A DNA stretch of 64,000 nt. It comes from Nocardioides allogilvus. GTDB lineage: Bacteria; Actinomycetota; Actinomycetes; Propionibacteriales; Nocardioidaceae. The stretch is from assembly GCF_003047285.1 (NCBI RefSeq), contig NZ_PZYX01000002.1, positions 554,798-618,797 of the forward strand. Reading direction: 5' to 3'. The translations under genes and the position numbers were made by a program. Below are positions 53,878-62,234 of this stretch, piece after piece (the stretch's first letter is position 1; the number at the start of each line of letters is the position of its first letter). The notes under the pieces were generated by a model. That model did no database searches. It worked only from the letters and a program-made list of their open reading frames with translations, and was not told where the DNA came from.

Positions 53878-55032
53878 TCAGCTGCCCTGGCGGACCCGCT
53901 CGGCGAGCTCCTTCGACCGGTCCCACTCGTTGATGTGCATCGCGGCGACCAGCGTGTCCCCGCGGTGCCACCAGGCGACGAGCGAGTCATCACCGCTCGA
54001 GCCCGGCTCGATCCGGACCGAGTCGCTGCCGGCGGCCCCGGGGTGGCCGAAGTACTCCAGGCCGAGGTCGTACTGGTCGGAGAAGAACGACGGCAGCTCG
54101 TCGAAGGAGACGTCCTCGCCCAGCAGGGCGTGCGCCACGGCCTTGCCCTGGCTGACGGCGTTCTGCCAGTGCTCGACGCGCACGCGCTCCTTCAGCAGCG
54201 GGTGTGCGTGGTTGGCGACGTCGCCGGCGGCGAAGACGTCGGGGTGGCTGGTGCGCAGGCCGGCGTCGACCAGGATCCCGTTGTCGACGTCGATCCCGGC
54301 GGAGCGGGCCAGCCCGTCGTCGGGCGCGGCCCCGATCCCGACCAGCACCAGGTCGATCTCGAGCTCACTGCCGTCGTCGAGGACGGCGCGTCTGCCCTGC
54401 AGCTTCTCCACCGAGGTCGAGGTCCGCAGGTCGACGCCGTGCTTGCGGTGGACGTCGGCGAGGCGCTGCCCGAGCTCGGGTCCGAGGGCCTTGAGCAGCG
54501 GCTGCTCGGCCGGTTCGACGAGGGTGACCTCAGCGCCCAGGCCGCGCGCCGTGGCCGCGACCTCCATGCCGATCCACCCACCGCCGACCACGAGCAGCCG
54601 GGTGCCGTCGACGATCCGCTCACGCAGGTGACGGGCGCTGTCGAGACTGCGCAGGTAGGCGACCTCGAGCTCGTCGGTGGACGCGAGCGGGAGCGTGCGC
54701 GGCTGGGCGCCGGTGGCGATCAGCAGCCGGCTGTAGGGCTGCCGGCCGTCAGCCGTCGCCACGACGTGGTCGTCGAGGTGGATGCTCTCGACGGGCGTGC
54801 CCGTCCGGAGGTCGACGTCGTGCTCGCCGTACCACTCAGCGGGCTTGAGGTAGGCGTCCTCCGCCTCGGCCCTCCCGCCGAGGTAGTCCTTCGACAGCGG
54901 GGGTCGTTCGTACGGCGGGTGCGACTCGCCTGCGAACACGACCAGCTCGCCGTCGTAGCCGCTCTCGCGGAGCTCGACCGTGGCGTTGCCGGCCGTCATC
55001 CCCCCTCCGATGATCACGATCGGCTCGGTCAT
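53878..55032 (-). CDS. FAD-dependent oxidoreductase, ferredoxin-reductase-like
   Basis: The product has 384 residues: an FAD motif PIVIIGGGMTAGNATVELRE, PYERPPLSKDYL, an NAD(P) motif LLVVGGGWIGMEVAATARGLG, and VFAAGDVANHAH. The C-terminal reductase domain (about 315-384) resembles rhodocoxin/putidaredoxin reductases. The ATG overlaps the folE stop by 4 nt. Electron acceptor unknown; pairing with DoxX and FolE suggests a redox or pterin-related task. Confidence 0.9.
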   Translation of the reverse strand: MTEPIVIIGGGMTAGNATVELRESGYDGELVVFAGESHPPYERPPLSKDYLGGRAEAEDAYLKPAEWYGEHDVDLRTGTPVESIHLDDHVVATADGRQPYSRLLIATGAQPRTLPLASTDELEVAYLRSLDSARHLRERIVDGTRLLVVGGGWIGMEVAATARGLGAEVTLVEPAEQPLLKALGPELGQRLADVHRKHGVDLRTSTSVEKLQGRRAVLDDGSELEIDLVLVGIGAAPDDGLARSAGIDVDNGILVDAGLRTSHPDVFAAGDVANHAHPLLKERVRVEHWQNAVSQGKAVAHALLGEDVSFDELPSFFSDQYDLGLEYFGHPGAAGSDSVRIEPGSSGDDSLVAWWHRGDTLVAAMHINEWDRSKELAERVRQGS

Positions 55033-55649
55033 CGTGCACCTCCATGGACGAGGGTGAGGAACTCGGCGCGCGCCGCGGCGTTGTCCCGCAGGTGGCCTCG
55101 CAACGACGACGTGGTCGTCGCGGAGCCGGGGGCGCGGGCGCCACGCAGCGTCATACAAGTGTGCTCGGCAACGAGCAGCACGCCAACCCCCTGCGGGCTG
55201 AGCTGCTCCTCCAGCAGGTCGGCGACCTGCATCGTCAGCCGCTCCTGCGTCTGCGGTCGCCGGGCGAAGTGGTCGACGGTGCGGGCCAGCTTGGACAGGC
55301 CGACGATCCGCGCCTGCGGGAGGTAGCCGACGTGCGCCACCCCGTTGAAGGGCAGCAGGTGGTGCTCGCAGACCGACTGGAACGGAATGTCGCGGACCAG
55401 GACCAGCTCGTCGTAGCCCTCGGTGTTGGCGAAGGTGGTGAAGTCGAACTCCGGGACGTCCAGCAGCTCGGCATAGGCCAGCGCGAGCCGGCGCGGTGTC
55501 TCCGCGAGGTCCGGCGTGGCCGGGTCGTCGGGGTCGATGCCGAGGCTGCGCAGGAGGTCCCCCGCGGCCCGGGTCGCCGCGTCCAGGTCGCGCACGGGCT
55601 CGGCGTGCGTGACCCGGTTGCGCTGCGGGACGACGGACAGGCCCGTCAC
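55029..55649 (-). CDS. folE: GTP cyclohydrolase I (FolE)
   Basis: The product has 206 residues. Zinc ligands are Cys94 and His97 in SVCEHHLLP and Cys165 in HTCMTLRG. DPATPDLAETPRRLA and QERLTMQVADLL are conserved. It converts GTP to 7,8-dihydroneopterin triphosphate. It is not in a folate operon here: no folP, folB or folK is near. The GTG overlaps the DoxX gene stop by 4 nt. A second, folate-dedicated folE elsewhere in the genome would show this copy is specialised. Confidence 0.93.
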   Translation of the reverse strand: MTGLSVVPQRNRVTHAEPVRDLDAATRAAGDLLRSLGIDPDDPATPDLAETPRRLALAYAELLDVPEFDFTTFANTEGYDELVLVRDIPFQSVCEHHLLPFNGVAHVGYLPQARIVGLSKLARTVDHFARRPQTQERLTMQVADLLEEQLSPQGVGVLLVAEHTCMTLRGARAPGSATTTSSLRGHLRDNAAARAEFLTLVHGGAR

Positions 55650-56071
55650 CGCTTCGCCCGGTCCGAGGCCAGCCGGCCCAGGGCGAGGGCGCCGACCAGC
55701 AGCCCGAAGTCACGCAGCGCGACGTCGTAGAAGTCGCCCAGGGTCAGCAGGTTGACGATGATGCCTGCGAGCCACGCAGCGACGACATAGGCCCCGATGC
55801 GGGGTCGTACGGCGACGAGCAGCCCGGCCACGATCTCCACGACACCGACGATCATCATCGCATCGTGCGCGCTGCCCGGGACGAGGTCGTTGATCCACGG
55901 GGCGAGGTACATCTCCCAGTCGACGAGCACCTGGGTGAACTTGTCGAGGCCGAAGGCGATCGGCGCGATCGTGAAGACGGTACGCAGGAGGAAGAACGCC
56001 TGCTCCGCTCCGGTGGCCGGCCAGCGCGTGGCGGACCGGCCGGTGCTGCTGACGTCGGGCTGGGTGGACAT
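55646..56071 (-). CDS. DoxX-like membrane protein
   Basis: The product has 141 residues with four helices: LLRTVFTIAPIAFGLDKFTQVL, AMMIVGVVEIVAGLLVAV, YVVAAWLAGIIVNLLTL and FGLLVGALALGRL. The DoxX pattern is clear, though without a paired-Cys motif. It is the first gene of the DoxX-folE-reductase operon and is divergent from the Cys-rich regulator. The start has CGGAGTTGCGGCC upstream; expression may be sensitive to the regulator. Confidence 0.82.
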   Translation of the reverse strand: MSTQPDVSSTGRSATRWPATGAEQAFFLLRTVFTIAPIAFGLDKFTQVLVDWEMYLAPWINDLVPGSAHDAMMIVGVVEIVAGLLVAVRPRIGAYVVAAWLAGIIVNLLTLGDFYDVALRDFGLLVGALALGRLASDRAKR

Positions 56072-56084
56072 GGCCGCAACTCCG

Positions 56085-56155
56085 TTCTAACAGAGGATGA
56101 TCTCTCCACTAGACACCTGCTGGCGCTCTAACGTCAAGTCCCGTATCTTTTAGAA
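56085..56155. promoter_or_regulatory. Divergent control region with TTCTAA/TTAGAA inverted elements
   Basis: TTCTAA at 56085-56090 and its inverse TTAGAA at 56150-56155 flank a 59-nt interior containing another CTCTAACG near 56127. TATCTT at 56144-56149 is the -10 box 6 nt before the regulator's ATG. The arrangement suits autoregulation and control of both divergent operons by the HTH regulator. Confidence 0.5.
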
Positions 56156-56851
56156 ATGGCCACTCCCGCGTCCGACGTCTCCGGTGTCGCCGCCCTGGCG
56201 GAACCCCTGCGTCGAGACCTCTTCGACTTCGTCGTGGCGGCGCGCACCGCGGTCAGTCGCGACCAGGCCGCCGAGGGCCTCCAGATCCCCACCCACACCG
56301 CGAAGTTCCACCTCGACCGGCTCGTCGAGGAGGGCCTGCTCGAGGTGGAGTTCCGGCGGCTCACGGGGCGCACCGGCCCCGGCTCGGGTCGCCCGGCCAA
56401 GCTCTACCGCCGTACGGACCGCGAGATCACGGTGTCACTGCCCGAGCGCCACTACGACCTGCTGGGCCGGATCCTGGCGAAGGCCGTGGCCGAGGCCACC
56501 GCCACAGGTGAGGACGTGGCGAGCATCGTCTCGCGGGTGGCCCGCGCCGAGGGTGCCGCCTGGGGCGCCTCGCTGGACGACCTGCCGAGCACTGCCGAGC
56601 TCGAGCGACTGGCCGCGGCCCTCGACGCCGGCGGCTACGAGCCGTGGATCGAGGACGAGACGCTGTTCGTGCAGAACTGCCCCTTCCACCGCGTCGCCCA
56701 GGAGCAGACCGAGCTCGTCTGCGGCCTCAACCTCGAGTTCGTCACCGGCGTCGCGGCCGCGACCGGGTGTGCCGGCCTCGCGACCCGCCTCGATCCCGGC
56801 GAGGACCGCTGCTGCGTCAGCGCCGCGCAGCTCGACCCCGGCGAAGCCTGA
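56156..56851 (+). CDS. HTH regulator with C-terminal cysteine cluster (SufR-like or metal/Fe-S sensor)
   Basis: The product has 231 residues. The N-terminal winged HTH reads VAALAEPLRRDLFDFVVAARTAVSRDQAAEGLQIPTHTAKFHLDRLVEEGLL. The C-terminal domain holds Cys175 (NCPFH), Cys189, Cys205, Cys219 and Cys220 (RCCV), spaced like the Fe-S cluster ligands of SufR-like and related sensors. It probably binds an Fe-S cluster or metal and represses the DoxX-folE-reductase operon. The ATG is 6 nt after TATCTT. Its 3' end overlaps the convergent gene by 35 nt. Confidence 0.85.
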   Translation: MATPASDVSGVAALAEPLRRDLFDFVVAARTAVSRDQAAEGLQIPTHTAKFHLDRLVEEGLLEVEFRRLTGRTGPGSGRPAKLYRRTDREITVSLPERHYDLLGRILAKAVAEATATGEDVASIVSRVARAEGAAWGASLDDLPSTAELERLAAALDAGGYEPWIEDETLFVQNCPFHRVAQEQTELVCGLNLEFVTGVAAATGCAGLATRLDPGEDRCCVSAAQLDPGEA

Positions 56852-57860
56852 GGGCTTCACACCCGGCCAGGACACCGAAGATCGCCGTCAGCGCGAGGCC
56901 CGACCACGTCGACTCCGCGCCGAAGGCCGAGACCGCACTCAGTCCAGCGAGTGCGGCGAACAGCCAGGCTGCACGGCGGTGCCTCGCTGCGGAGTCGGGA
57001 GCGAAGCGTGCGGCGTAGGCCTCCGGGCGGCCGAACTCCCGCTCCAACGACCCACCCGACGCGGCTGCGTGGGTGCCGGCTTCGGCGACGATCGACTGCA
57101 CCCGCGACTCCGGCAGCCCTGCCCTCTCCCGCAGGACCCCCGCCAGGGCTCGCTCCCACTCCTCGTCGTCGAGCGACGCGGTGAGAGCGATCGGCTCGCG
57201 TCGCGGCAACACCCGGTCGCACACGACCGACAGCAGCGCGTAGGCGGCGGACAGCACACAGAGCCACCCAGTGCCGCCGCTGACGACGGGACGGCCGTGA
57301 CCGAGCCAGAAGGCTCCCGCCATGAGCGCAGTGCCGGCGAGGCAGACCACCGAGGCCGCAGCGACGGCCACCGGAGCAGGACGGCGTCGGAGCACGCGCG
57401 GCCACACAGCCAGGATCGCGAGCGCCGTCATCGCCAGGCCGATCGGCAGGACGAGGAGTCCGGCCGTGTAGTAGGTCGTCCCACCGTCGCGCACGAGAAG
57501 CACGGCCATGACCAGCAGGTTCAGCCACGCCGCACTCGCGAACCCGTCGACTGCCACGTCGCGCAGCCCCACACGCTCGTCCGGGGCGAGCACCAGACGA
57601 CCCTCGGATCGCCATTGCTGGACGAGCTCGCGAGCCCACGCGTCGACATCGCCGTACAGCTCCTGCGGGGACTCCTGACTCTGCTCGGTCAGCCGCAGCG
57701 CCTCCTCGAGCACACCACGGACCTCGACAGGGGCCACGTCGGCTCCCATCAGGCGCCACATCGCGGACCACGCCCAGCGCTCGTCGGCCGCGTCGCCGCG
57801 GGCTGCGGCGAACTGCTCGACCACCTCGATCAGCCTGGCATCGTCGGCCGTCTCACCCAT
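56817..57860 (-). CDS. Multispan membrane protein of unknown function, PadR-linked
   Basis: The product has 347 residues: an N-terminal soluble region (about 1-110, with PQELYGDVDAWARELVQQWR), then about four to six helices interrupted by a charged loop, and a C-terminal hydrophobic pair (AAWLFAALAGLSAVSAFG, ALTAIFGVLAGCEAL). Such PadR-coupled membrane proteins (DUF1700- or HAAS-like) often sense envelope signals. The ATG at 57858-57860 overlaps padR by 8 nt. The family is not certain. Confidence 0.72.
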   Translation of the reverse strand: MGETADDARLIEVVEQFAAARGDAADERWAWSAMWRLMGADVAPVEVRGVLEEALRLTEQSQESPQELYGDVDAWARELVQQWRSEGRLVLAPDERVGLRDVAVDGFASAAWLNLLVMAVLLVRDGGTTYYTAGLLVLPIGLAMTALAILAVWPRVLRRRPAPVAVAAASVVCLAGTALMAGAFWLGHGRPVVSGGTGWLCVLSAAYALLSVVCDRVLPRREPIALTASLDDEEWERALAGVLRERAGLPESRVQSIVAEAGTHAAASGGSLEREFGRPEAYAARFAPDSAARHRRAAWLFAALAGLSAVSAFGAESTWSGLALTAIFGVLAGCEALRLRRGRAARR

Positions 57861-58212
57861 GCTGCGCTCCCTCGCGGTCATGCTGTCCCAGTGCTGCCAG
57901 TTCCTCGCCCAGCTGCTGCCAGGCGAGCAGGTCGCGACGCCACCTGGCCCGGCCGGCCTCCGTGATCGTGTATTCGCGCCGACCCGGCCCCGACTGCCCC
58001 TCCACCCAAGCTGCCCGCAGGTCGCCGGTCTCCTCGAGCCTGTTCAGCAAGGGATACAGCGAGCCTCCCTTCAGCAGGCCGAACCCGCGTCCGGCCAGTT
58101 CTTGCGCGATGGCATAGCCGTGGAGCGAGCCCTGCGCGAGCGCGCCCAGGACTCCCAGCTCGAGCGACGCCCGGACCCAGGCAGCAGGCCAGCGAGGCTC
58201 GTCGTCGTTCAT
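57853..58212 (-). CDS. PadR family transcriptional regulator
   Basis: The product has 119 residues. The winged HTH is ELGVLGALAQGSLHGYAIAQELAGRGFGLLKGGSLYPLLNRLEETGDL, followed by YTITEAGRARWRRDL, the PadR signature. It is translationally coupled to the membrane protein gene. A palindrome at 58217-58237 directly in front of its start is a likely operator. Confidence 0.93.
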   Translation of the reverse strand: MNDDEPRWPAAWVRASLELGVLGALAQGSLHGYAIAQELAGRGFGLLKGGSLYPLLNRLEETGDLRAAWVEGQSGPGRREYTITEAGRARWRRDLLAWQQLGEELAALGQHDREGAQHG

Positions 58213-58216
58213 GTAC

Positions 58217-58237
58217 CTAAGTATGCCCCATATCTAG
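58217..58237. promoter_or_regulatory. PadR operator-like inverted repeat
   Basis: CTAAGTATG-CCC-CATATCTAG pairs 7 of 9 positions across a 3-nt spacer. It begins 5 nt upstream of the padR start and overlaps the likely promoter (CATACT and TAGGTA on the minus strand). A position over its own promoter suits autoregulation. Confidence 0.5.
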
Positions 58238-58309
58238 TTAGGGCATCAGTCCCTTGCCGGGCCGACCCGCAACCGCCGATGGGCTGCAGTCAAGGGCTGA
58301 CAAAAGGAT

Positions 58310-58356
58310 GATGGCGGTAGTGCACAGTCACTGGGTGACTGGGAACTACCGCCATC
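58310..58356 (-). terminator. Bipartite terminator hairpin after tmRNA
   Basis: A 12-bp outer stem (58310-58321/58345-58356) encloses a 7-bp inner stem (58325-58331/58335-58341) with a 3-nt loop. On the minus strand it lies 22 nt beyond the tmRNA 3' end and is followed by ATCCTTTTG. The rest of 58238-58309 shows nothing recognisable. Confidence 0.8.
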
Positions 58357-58378
58357 TCTCATGAGGGCTTTTCGTGTG

Positions 58379-58744
58379 TGGAGCTGGCGGGAATCGAACC
58401 CGCGTCCTCGAGCGTCGAACCAGGTCTTCTCCGGGTGCAGTCAGTGATGTCGTTTTCTCAGTCCCGGCGCTCGCACAGACACGTCGCCGACAGACTCAGT
58501 CAGGAAAAAGTCCCGATCACCCCTCCTGACGGAGGTGATCAGCAAGTCCTCTAGATGAGGCCTGGGTCCGGGACGAGGACGGGTGCCCGGTCAGACCCTT
58601 CGATCACTGCTCAGGCAGCGAGAGCGAAGTCGTTGCGGTTTGAGTTGGCAACTATGGTTTTCCAGCGATCGTTTACGAGATGACGCTGGCTTCTCGACCC
58701 GCTTCCCCTGGGACTAACGTCCCAAGTCGAAACCGATCAGCCCC
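58379..58744 (-). ncRNA. ssrA: tmRNA
   Basis: About 366 nt. The 5' and 3' ends form the tRNA-like acceptor (GGGGCTG with CAGCTCC, then discriminator A); the T-arm GGTTCGAATCCC is visible. The tag frame following GCAAAC-like resume sequence encodes (A)NSNRNDFALAA and stops with TGA, typical of tags ending ALAA. The CCA end is not encoded. With SmpB, encoded 1.5 kb away, it frees stalled ribosomes and marks their products for proteolysis. Confidence 0.93.
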
Positions 58745-58801
58745 TCTTGAGTTGTGTGGTCAGTCTACGGGTCAACACCCAGAGCCGTCGCCCGCATTCC
58801 C

Positions 58802-59326
58802 TCAGGGAGTCGTCAGGCTCAGCCGGGAGTCGGTCACGAGCGCCATCAGGTCCTCGAGCGGCACGCCCAGGTCTAGGGTGCGCGGGTCGTCGGTGACGGA
58901 CACACCGACGACGTGTACGGCGACGTCCTCCCCGTCCCGTCGGTCGATGACATAGACGACGCCCGGGTCCTCCTCGGGCTCCAGCTCCTGCCACGCGACG
59001 GTCACCTCGTCGCCGTCGTGGTCCTCGCTCACGCACTCGTCGAAGAACGAGTCATCGGCACACACGAGCGGGCTGTCGCTAGTCGGGGCGACCACGACGG
59101 CGAGCGACACGTCGGCGTACTCCAGCTGCACACCCGGCGACTCCTCCCCCAGCTCCCGGGTGAAGACGTCCCACTCGGCAGTCTCGCGCGGCTCGAGGTC
59201 GACGTGCTCCTGCACGATCGCGGCGATCTCCTCAGGCGTGATGGGACGCCCACCGACGCCCTCGTCCTCGCCGCCGCAGCCGGCGAGCAGCACGCACGCC
59301 GCGACGACCAGCACCGCCCGGGTCAT
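58802..59326 (-). CDS. Small lipoprotein of unknown function
   Basis: The product has 174 residues with lipobox LLAGCGG (Cys about 17). The mature part is very acidic and beta-rich, with two Cys (LVCADDSFFDECVSE) that may form a disulfide. The family is not recognised. Its ATG overlaps the amidohydrolase stop by 4 nt, so it is the last gene of the smpB-amidohydrolase operon. Confidence 0.75.
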   Translation of the reverse strand: MTRAVLVVAACVLLAGCGGEDEGVGGRPITPEEIAAIVQEHVDLEPRETAEWDVFTRELGEESPGVQLEYADVSLAVVVAPTSDSPLVCADDSFFDECVSEDHDGDEVTVAWQELEPEEDPGVVYVIDRRDGEDVAVHVVGVSVTDDPRTLDLGVPLEDLMALVTDSRLSLTTP

Positions 59327-60207
59327 GGGCGCAGCAGGCTCTCCGCGTTGTCGTGGCAGACCGCCCGCAGCCAGTCGTCACCGAGGTCGAGGCGTTCGAG
59401 TGACTCGAGCTGGTGGAGGTAGGGGTAGGGGATGTTCGGGAAGTCCGAGCCGAGCAGCACCTTGCCGGCGAGTCCTAGGTCGCGAATGCGCGGCAGCAGG
59501 TCGGCCGGGAAGACGCCGCCCATCTCGGAGAAGAAGTCGGTGAAGGCCATCGTGGTGTCGAGGTGCACCCGCTCGTAGGACTCGGCCAGCTCGAGGAAGG
59601 CCGCGTACTCCGGCGCGCCCATGTGGGCGATCACGAGCTGCAGCCGCGGGTGTCGCGCGAGCAGGTCGGCGACCGGCTCGGGTCCGGTGTACGCCGTCGG
59701 CACCGGCCCACTCCCCGCGTGCAGCACCACCGGCGTCCCCGCCTCGGCGACGAGTCCCCAGGTGTCGTCCAGGAGCGGATCGAGGACCGAGAAGTTCCCC
59801 ACCTGCACGTGGATCTTGAACACCTCGACGGTGTCGAGCCGCCCCTCGACGTACGTCGCCGCCGACTGCTCGGGGAAGAAGGTGCCGCACACCAGCGCCT
59901 CGGGCACGCGGGCCGCGAAGCCCGCTGCCCACTCGTTGAGCCAGTCGGCCATGTCGGGCTTGTGCGCGTAGGACAGCGCGGTGAAGCGCTCGATCCCGAA
60001 GGAGCGCAGCGTCTCGACCAGCGCTTCGTCGGTGTCGCGGTAGTGCAGTGGCCAGGGCCGGCCGATGAGCGGACCGGCGGCGTCGAATTGCGCGCGCACC
60101 TTCGCCATCACCTGCGGCGGCAGGAAGTGCGTGTGGATGTCGATGAGACCGGGCAGGCCGAGCCGGGTCCACCACTCGCGCACGGCGAGCGCGTCGGAGC
60201 CACTCAT
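59323..60207 (-). CDS. Amidohydrolase family protein (ACMSD-like, amidohydro_2)
   Basis: The product has 294 residues: metal motif DIHTHFLPP at the N-terminus, later VVLHAGSGPVP and VIAHMGAPEYAAF, then LLGSDFPNIPYPYLHQLESL with the catalytic Asp. This is the amidohydrolase/decarboxylase (ACMSD) group with a TIM barrel. The substrate is unknown. The ATG overlaps the smpB stop by 1 nt. Confidence 0.88.
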   Translation of the reverse strand: MSGSDALAVREWWTRLGLPGLIDIHTHFLPPQVMAKVRAQFDAAGPLIGRPWPLHYRDTDEALVETLRSFGIERFTALSYAHKPDMADWLNEWAAGFAARVPEALVCGTFFPEQSAATYVEGRLDTVEVFKIHVQVGNFSVLDPLLDDTWGLVAEAGTPVVLHAGSGPVPTAYTGPEPVADLLARHPRLQLVIAHMGAPEYAAFLELAESYERVHLDTTMAFTDFFSEMGGVFPADLLPRIRDLGLAGKVLLGSDFPNIPYPYLHQLESLERLDLGDDWLRAVCHDNAESLLRP

Positions 60208-60695
60208 CAGTCGGTGATGCCCTTGAGCCGCCGCTGGACGGCCTGCTCCTTCTCCCGGTTGGCCTGGCGCTCGGCGAGGGAGTGGCGCTTGTCGTACTCC
60301 TTCTTGCCCTTGGCCAGCGCGATCTCGATCTTGGCGCGGCCGTCCTTGAAGTAGAGCGAGAGCGGGACGATGGTGTAGCCCTTGTCGCCGATCTTGCGCT
60401 CGATCTTGTGGATCTCGGCACGGTTGAGGAGCAGCTTGCGCTTGCGGCGGGCGGAGTGGTTGGTCCAGGAACCCTGGGCGTACTCCGGGATGTGCACGTT
60501 GTGCAGCCACACCTCGCCGCTGTCGACGTCGACGAACCCGTCGACCAGGCTCGCGCGACCCTCACGCAGCGACTTCACCTCGGTGCCCTGCAGGACCAGC
60601 CCGGCCTCGTAGGTGTCCTCGATGTGGAAGTCGTGACGGGCCTTCTTGTTCTGCGCGATCAGCCGGTTGCGCTGATCCTTCTCCTTGGCGGCCAT
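60207..60695 (-). CDS. smpB: SsrA-binding protein
   Basis: The product has 162 residues: [52 protein letters not shown], and the basic C-terminal tail [20 protein letters not shown] that folds as a helix in the mRNA channel. It binds tmRNA and is essential for trans-translation. Length is standard. First of a three-gene operon with the amidohydrolase and lipoprotein genes. Confidence 0.96.
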   Translation of the reverse strand: MAAKEKDQRNRLIAQNKKARHDFHIEDTYEAGLVLQGTEVKSLREGRASLVDGFVDVDSGEVWLHNVHIPEYAQGSWTNHSARRKRKLLLNRAEIHKIERKIGDKGYTIVPLSLYFKDGRAKIEIALAKGKKEYDKRHSLAERQANREKEQAVQRRLKGITD

Positions 60696-60784
60696 CCGGT
60701 CATCTTCTCATCGGCCGCAACTCGGTTCGGACGGGCGCCACGTCCCGCCCCGCAGCGGTGGCAAGGCCACCTTCCCGTGCCCGC

Positions 60785-60885
60785 GAATGTGGGTCACTCA
60801 CCTGCGTCGGGCGAGTCGGCAGGGACACGCCACACCGGCGGTCGCACACCCACATTCCGAGGCCGGGGAATGTGGGTCACTCACC
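60785..60885. repeat. Repeat pair GAATGTGGGTCACTCACC with hairpin
   Basis: Two direct copies of the 18-nt unit at 60785-60802 and 60868-60885. A third, inverted piece, CCCACATTCC (60849-60858), pairs with GGAATGTGGG (60867-60876) as a perfect 10-bp stem with an 8-nt loop. The layout parallels the mec-NUDIX repeat. The element lies between the smpB start and the LytM stop; no coding frame is supported in 60696-60900. Confidence 0.65.
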
Positions 60886-60900
60886 GGCCGACGTGGGCGA

Positions 60901-62178
60901 TCAGAAGTAGTTGGCGGGGTTGACCGCCTTGCCGTTGGCCATCACCGTGAAGTGCAGGTGGCAGGCCGTGGACCAGCCGGTGTCACCGACGTAGCCGATC
61001 ACCGCACCGCGCTGGACCTGCGCGCCCGGGCCGACGGTGTAGGACGACGCGTGGTTGTAGATCGTCGCGACACCGGCGCCGGCCAGGGCGCCGTGGTCGA
61101 CGATCAGCCGCCGACCGTAGACGGAGCTGTAGTAGGACGAGATCACCCGGCCGGACTCGGCCGCGACGATCGGCTGCCCGCAGCCGCCGCCGAAGTCGGT
61201 CCCGTCGTGCAGTCCCCAGTAGCCGAAGATCGGGTGGGTGCGATAGCCGTACGGCGACGTGATGCCACCACCGACCGGCATCTGCAGCAGGCCGTCGGTC
61301 GGGCCGACCCGGCCGTTCTTCGCCGCCTGGGCGCGTGCCCGGCGCAGGGCCGCGGCCGCGCGCCTGCGCAGCATCGCCTCGATCTTCGCCTTCTGGCGCT
61401 GAGCCTGCTGGAGCCGACGCACGTCGCGGGCGCGGATCTGGGCCGCCTTCTCGCGAGCCGAGGCCCGCTCTCCCACGAGGGAGGCCACCGACGACTTGGC
61501 GTCGCTCGCCTCGGCCGCGAGCTGCTGGGTCTCGGCGAGGTTGGCCGCTGCCTGCTCGCGCTTGGCTGCGACGTCGTCGCGCGCCTGGGCGACCTGGTCC
61601 TCGCGGACCTCGAGCAGCACCTCGGCGGCCTGCAGCCGGTCGTAGTCGCGGGCCTGCTTGTCGACCATCGTCTGGTTGACCTCGGCGCGGCGGTTGAGGT
61701 CCTGGGCCGACTCGGAGTCCATCAGCGACGCGAACGCCACCAGGTCGGGATCACCCTCGGCGTAGAGACGCTTGATCGTGTCGCCGACGACGTCGCGCTG
61801 CGCGGCCGCGTCGGCCTCTCCCGCAGCCAGCTCGGCCTGGGCCTGGACCAGTCGCTGCTCGGCCTCGGCCAGGAGGACGGCTGCCGCCGCGTCGCGCTCC
61901 TGGGCGACGGCGAGCTTGCCGCGCGCGGTCGCGAGCGCCGTACGCGCGTCGGAGAGCTGGGACCGGGCGGCCTTCAGCCGCTCGGCCGCCCTGTGCAGCT
62001 GCTTGCTCGACTCGTCGACGTGGTCGTGGGCGCGGTCGATCTTCTTCTCGACCTGCCGTTGCCGGTCCTTGAGGTCGTCGGCGGACGCGGTCGGGACGGA
62101 CAGGGTGCCCAGCGCGATGGCGGCCGCAGCAGTTGCTGCGGCCACGCGAGTGCGGGCGGTACGGGGGAAGGATCGCAC
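60901..62178 (-). CDS. Secreted coiled-coil M23 (LytM) peptidoglycan hydrolase, EnvC/RipC-like architecture
   Basis: The product has 425 residues: signal peptide (about 1-33, ending VPTASADD), a long coiled coil (about 35-270, e.g. DLKDRQRQVEKKIDRAHDHVDES) and a C-terminal LytM domain (about 300-425) with GLHDGTDFGGGCG (zinc His/Asp), and TACHLHFTVM (HxH). The domain keeps all three zinc ligands, so it is probably active rather than a pseudo-enzyme. FtsX upstream likely activates it through the coiled coil. GTG start with AAGG 7 nt upstream. Confidence 0.93.
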   Translation of the reverse strand: MRSFPRTARTRVAAATAAAAIALGTLSVPTASADDLKDRQRQVEKKIDRAHDHVDESSKQLHRAAERLKAARSQLSDARTALATARGKLAVAQERDAAAAVLLAEAEQRLVQAQAELAAGEADAAAQRDVVGDTIKRLYAEGDPDLVAFASLMDSESAQDLNRRAEVNQTMVDKQARDYDRLQAAEVLLEVREDQVAQARDDVAAKREQAAANLAETQQLAAEASDAKSSVASLVGERASAREKAAQIRARDVRRLQQAQRQKAKIEAMLRRRAAAALRRARAQAAKNGRVGPTDGLLQMPVGGGITSPYGYRTHPIFGYWGLHDGTDFGGGCGQPIVAAESGRVISSYYSSVYGRRLIVDHGALAGAGVATIYNHASSYTVGPGAQVQRGAVIGYVGDTGWSTACHLHFTVMANGKAVNPANYF

Positions 62179-62234
62179 CGGGAAGCCTTACGTGTGTTCG
62201 GGGAAGGGAACGCCACGAAGGTAACCCGCGCGGA

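Noticed and set aside
58379..58460. A stand-alone tRNA on the minus strand suggested by the T-arm and acceptor
   Set aside because: The acceptor pairs with a segment more than 300 nt away and a tag-coding frame lies between, so this is the 3' part of tmRNA.
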